Both the position numbers and the translations under genes were made by a program. A stretch of DNA of 64,000 nucleotides from Bacteroidales bacterium (GTDB taxonomy: Bacteria; Bacteroidota; Bacteroidia; Bacteroidales; Muribaculaceae). Positions 61,868 through 64,000 of this stretch are shown in pieces (the first letter of the stretch is position 1; every line of letters begins with the position of its first letter). A model generated the notes under the pieces. That model was not told the DNA's origin, did no database searches, and was given only the letters and a program-made list of their open reading frames with translations. Where the stretch lies: positions 1 through 64,000 of the forward strand of contig SFFL01000003.1 in NCBI GenBank assembly GCA_004557825.1. Direction: 5' to 3'.

Positions 61868-61969
61868 TTTAATACTGATGTTTAACAGATAGTATCTATG
61901 TGAATTATCTTGTGTTATCTATGTAATCTATTATTCCTGTGTGAGAGTTTCTTGCTTGATATATTATGC

Positions 61970-62025
61970 GGTTGTGTCAAAATGTCCCTACAATTGGATA
62001 CGTTACTTTATAATTTGACACAACC
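61970..62025. repeat. 12-bp inverted repeat, 56-bp MITE-like element or hairpin
   Basis: GGTTGTGTCAAA (61970-61981) and TTTGACACAACC (62014-62025) are perfect inverted copies 32 bases apart. No clear target-site duplication flanks them. It could be a short mobile-element remnant or a loop structure after the 62.1 kb gene. Confidence 0.45.
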
Positions 62026-62053
62026 TTATTTTGGATAGGGATTTCAGGGAACG

Positions 62054-62416
62054 TTATTTCACTACTGTCTTCTTGCCGTTGATGATGTAAATCTGGCTCT
62101 TGATAGGCTAGCTTACGCGGATGCCCTGCAGGTTGTAGATTACATATTCGCTCTTTTCGGCTTCAGCATCAACATTTTCGATGCCGGTCTCGATATAGGC
62201 CTGAGTGTCGAATTCGTAGTTGTAGTTGGCCTGCGGGTCGGTGGGCACGAAGTATGCGCGGCAAGCTTTCAGCGAGGTGTTGCCTTTGGCGGTGTTGATG
62301 GAGGTGTTGAAATCAACAGTGTAGTTGTTGATTGTCTGACCGTCCTGTGCTTTCAGAGCCAGCGGGCACAATACCACCGAAAGAAACGATAGAAGTAGAA
62401 GTTTCGTTTGTCTCAT
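62054..62416 (-). pseudogene. Short secreted protein, T9SS-like sorting domain cut by an amber codon
   Basis: The frame from 62416 has a signal peptide (LSVVLCPLALKAQ), about 60 residues (INNYTVDFNTS, LKACRAYFVPTDPQ) and then YVIYNLQGIRVS before TAG at 62108-62110. In frame after the TAG come PIKSQIYIINGKKTVVK and TAA at 62054-62056, exactly the rest of a sorting domain. The mature part is very short, as if signal peptide and C-terminus were joined by an internal deletion. A degenerate secreted gene is the simplest reading. Confidence 0.7.
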
Positions 62417-62470
62417 AGTGTAATGAATTTATTTTGACGTATTGTGATTGCAAGAAGTTACTATGATTCG

Positions 62471-62478
62471 CAAAGATA
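62471..62478 (-). promoter_or_regulatory. -7 element for the 62.4 kb secreted gene
   Basis: TATCTTTG followed by C on the minus strand, about 55 nt before the ATG. No clear -33 element. Confidence 0.45.
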
Positions 62479-62766
62479 CGAATTATTTCCCGAATATTTG
62501 TTAAAGAAATTATCCTGCACTATGCCTCCGATTATATTCTTTAACAAAAATGCCCCTTTGCAATGCCCCAGGCGCTTGCCTCCCCTCCCATAACCTTGTT
62601 ATTTAACATTATTTAACCTCGCCAAAAGGCTTGAGATATTACATTCGATGACACATCCGCGCCCGGATGGGGCATCAGACAGGAGGACAGGAGGAACAGA
62701 AGACGGGAGCGTGATTTTGGGAATAACAGACGTAGTGGGGGGGGGCTGGCGTAGCCAGCTGGCAGG

Positions 62767-62950
62767 GTAGCCAGGGGTGCAGCTGCGCGGAGCGCTGCAA
62801 ACCCCTGGTATTATCGATATTTTAAAATATTAGCGCTTCGTAGATGCGCGTCAAAAATCACTGACGCGCATCTACGAAGCGCTTTTTGGGTGGTGTGAGC
62901 TGCAAATACCAGGGGTTTGCAGCGCTCCGCGCAGCTGCACCCCTGGCTAC
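62767..62950. repeat. Nested palindrome: perfect 46-bp inverted repeat around a 22-bp hairpin
   Basis: Arms 62767-62812 and 62905-62950 are perfect 46-bp reverse complements, and each arm can itself fold (CCAGGGG with CCCCTGG, TGCAGC with GCTGCA). Between them AGCGCTTCGTAGATGCGCGT(CA) (62832-62853) pairs perfectly with its partner (62862-62883), followed by TTTTT. The gap 62417-63119 has no supported gene. Confidence 0.95.
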
Positions 62951-62954
62951 ACTC

Positions 62955-63056
62955 TTGGTCGGCTATGCCGACCCCCATAGGGCCTTCTCATAGTGCTGCA
63001 ATTGAGATATTTGGTCGGCTATACCGACCCCCATAGTACCCTCTCATAATGCTGCG
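62955..63056. repeat. 56-bp tandem repeat with GGTCGGC hairpins
   Basis: Two copies, starting at 62955 and 63011, share TTGGTCGGCTAT, CCGACCCCCATAG, TCTCATA and TGCTGC. Each begins with a GGTCGGC/GCCGACC-type hairpin (imperfect in the second). Confidence 0.8.
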
Positions 63057-63119
63057 GTATCGCGCCACTACAACCGTAGGGAACCATCCCGCAGGGGATG
63101 AATGAAATGGGGGGAGGGA

Positions 63120-64000
63120 TTAGAAATCGGCGGATTTCGGGTAGCGGGGGAAGGGGATGACGTCGCGGATGTTGGCCATACCGGTGACGAAGAGCACGAG
63201 GCGCTCGAAGCCGAGGCCGAAGCCCGAGTGGGGCACGGTGCCGAAGCGGCGAGTGTCGAGGTACCACCACATATCTTTCATCGGGATGTTAAGTTCTTCG
63301 ATGCGCTTGAGGAGCTTGTCGTAGTTCTCTTCGCGCTCTGAGCCGCCGATGATTTCGCCGATGGTGGGGAAGAGCACGTCCATAGCGCGGACGGTCTTGT
63401 CGTCGTCGTTGAGCTTCATGTAGAAGGCCTTGATCTCCTTGGGGTAACCGGTGAGGATAACCGGGCGCTTGAAGTAGTGCTCCACGAGGTAGCGTTCGTG
63501 CTCGCTCTGGAGGTCTACGCCCCAGTCGACGGGGTATTCAAATTTGTGGCCGCTCTCTTTGAGGAGTTTTACGCCTTCGGTGTAGGTGAGACGCACAAAA
63601 TCCTGGCTGACAACCGATTCGAGGCGCTGAATCAGCTCCTTGTCGTAGTGCTCGGAGAGGAATTCGATATCGTCGCGGCACTTGTCGAGGGCATAGCGGA
63701 TGCAATATTTCAGGAAGTCCTCGGCCAGGTCCATATTCTCGTTGATGTCGATGAAGGCTACCTCCGGCTCTACCATCCAGAACTCGGCAAGGTGTCGGGC
63801 GGTGTTGGAGTTTTCGGCGCGGAATGTGGGGCCGAAGGTGTAGATGGCACCCAGGGCTGTGGCGCCAAGCTCACCTTCGAGCTGGCCGCTCACGGTCAGT
63901 GCGGTGGGCTTGCCGAAGAAGTCCTGCGAGTAGTCGACTTTCCCTTCCTCGGTGCGGGGAAGCTCGTCGAGGTTGAGGGTGGTCACCTGGAACATAGCGC
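63120..64000 (-). CDS. asnS: Asparaginyl-tRNA synthetase, C-terminal part
   Basis: The last 293 or so codons of a class II aminoacyl-tRNA synthetase of about 465 aa; the N-terminal part lies beyond the window end, so the first in-frame ATG at 63995 is internal. Motif 2 is TFRAENSNTARHLAEFWMVEPE and motif 3 is GFGLGFERLVLFVTGMANIRDVIPFPRYP (cited here by GLGFERL and IRDVIPFPR). The ARHLAEFWM and NIRDV features favour AsnRS over AspRS. Confidence 0.93.
   Translation of the reverse strand, partial: AMFQVTTLNLDELPRTEEGKVDYSQDFFGKPTALTVSGQLEGELGATALGAIYTFGPTFRAENSNTARHLAEFWMVEPEVAFIDINENMDLAEDFLKYCIRYALDKCRDDIEFLSEHYDKELIQRLESVVSQDFVRLTYTEGVKLLKESGHKFEYPVDWGVDLQSEHERYLVEHYFKRPVILTGYPKEIKAFYMKLNDDDKTVRAMDVLFPTIGEIIGGSEREENYDKLLKRIEELNIPMKDMWWYLDTRRFGTVPHSGFGLGFERLVLFVTGMANIRDVIPFPRYPKSADF

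Noticed and set aside
62701..63119. Insertion sequence in the 62.4-63.1 kb gap
   Set aside because: No transposase frame lies between the inverted arms and no target duplication is visible, so only a palindromic repeat is claimed.

Overview
The window is a GC-rich stretch of a Bacteroidales chromosome. Support comes from a Bacteroidetes-type thiamine operon, a division/cell-wall (dcw) cluster in Bacteroidales gene order, GldH, a RicT/PSP1 protein beside ribonuclease Y, a GH57/GT4/debranching-enzyme glycogen cluster, TAnnTTTG-type -7 promoter elements, and secreted proteins with type IX secretion (T9SS)-like C-terminal domains. Muribaculaceae is my guess at family level; it is an inference and not proven here.

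Layout. 0.2-2.2 kb: PorE-like peptidoglycan-binding lipoprotein (-). 2.5-9.0 kb: thiamine operon thiD-thiS-tenI/thiE fusion-thiG-thiC-thiH (+). 9.1-12.0 kb: dnaX (-), then a cobalamin adenosyltransferase and a small acidic protein (+). 12.05-17.05 kb: a visibly AT-richer accessory block ending beside the 3' end of tRNA-Ser(CGA). It holds an ADP-ribosyltransferase-like gene coupled to a truncated PfkB kinase, a truncated radical-SAM gene, an MBL hydrolase, a cupin, a divergent HxlR regulator, and an AAA+/DUF4143 ATPase with a striking leader palindrome pair. 17.4-18.9 kb: riboflavin synthase (+) and a glycosyltransferase (-).

18.99-34.9 kb is the dcw cluster, all on the minus strand, transcribed rsmH-ftsL-ftsI-murE-mraY-murD-ftsW-murG-murC-ftsQ-ftsA-ftsZ. 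mraZ and murF are not present here. 35.1-46.6 kb: meaB, polA, cca, an M24 peptidase, gldH, ricT-like, rny, a probable 6S RNA, zapA and a coiled-coil gene (all -). 46.8-51.6 kb: glycogen/alpha-glucan cluster (-). 51.9-53.8 kb: acyl-CoA synthetase (-). 54.0-62.4 kb: four secreted proteins ending in T9SS-like sorting domains, the last one interrupted by an amber codon. 62.4-63.1 kb: a gene-free region with a large nested palindrome. 63.1-64.0 kb: the C-terminal part of asnS, cut by the window end.

How the parts fit: the dcw genes, zapA and PorE serve a meso-DAP peptidoglycan envelope (MurE carries the DNPR signature). PorE would tie the T9SS to that wall, and the 54-62 kb proteins look like its cargo. 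MeaB and the adenosyltransferase both point to B12-dependent methylmalonyl-CoA metabolism. The most unusual material is in the 12-17 kb block, in the intergenic repeats, and in odd protein tails or losses (FtsA, RicT, GH57, the Pol I exonuclease site). No CRISPR array, integrase or complete insertion sequence was seen.
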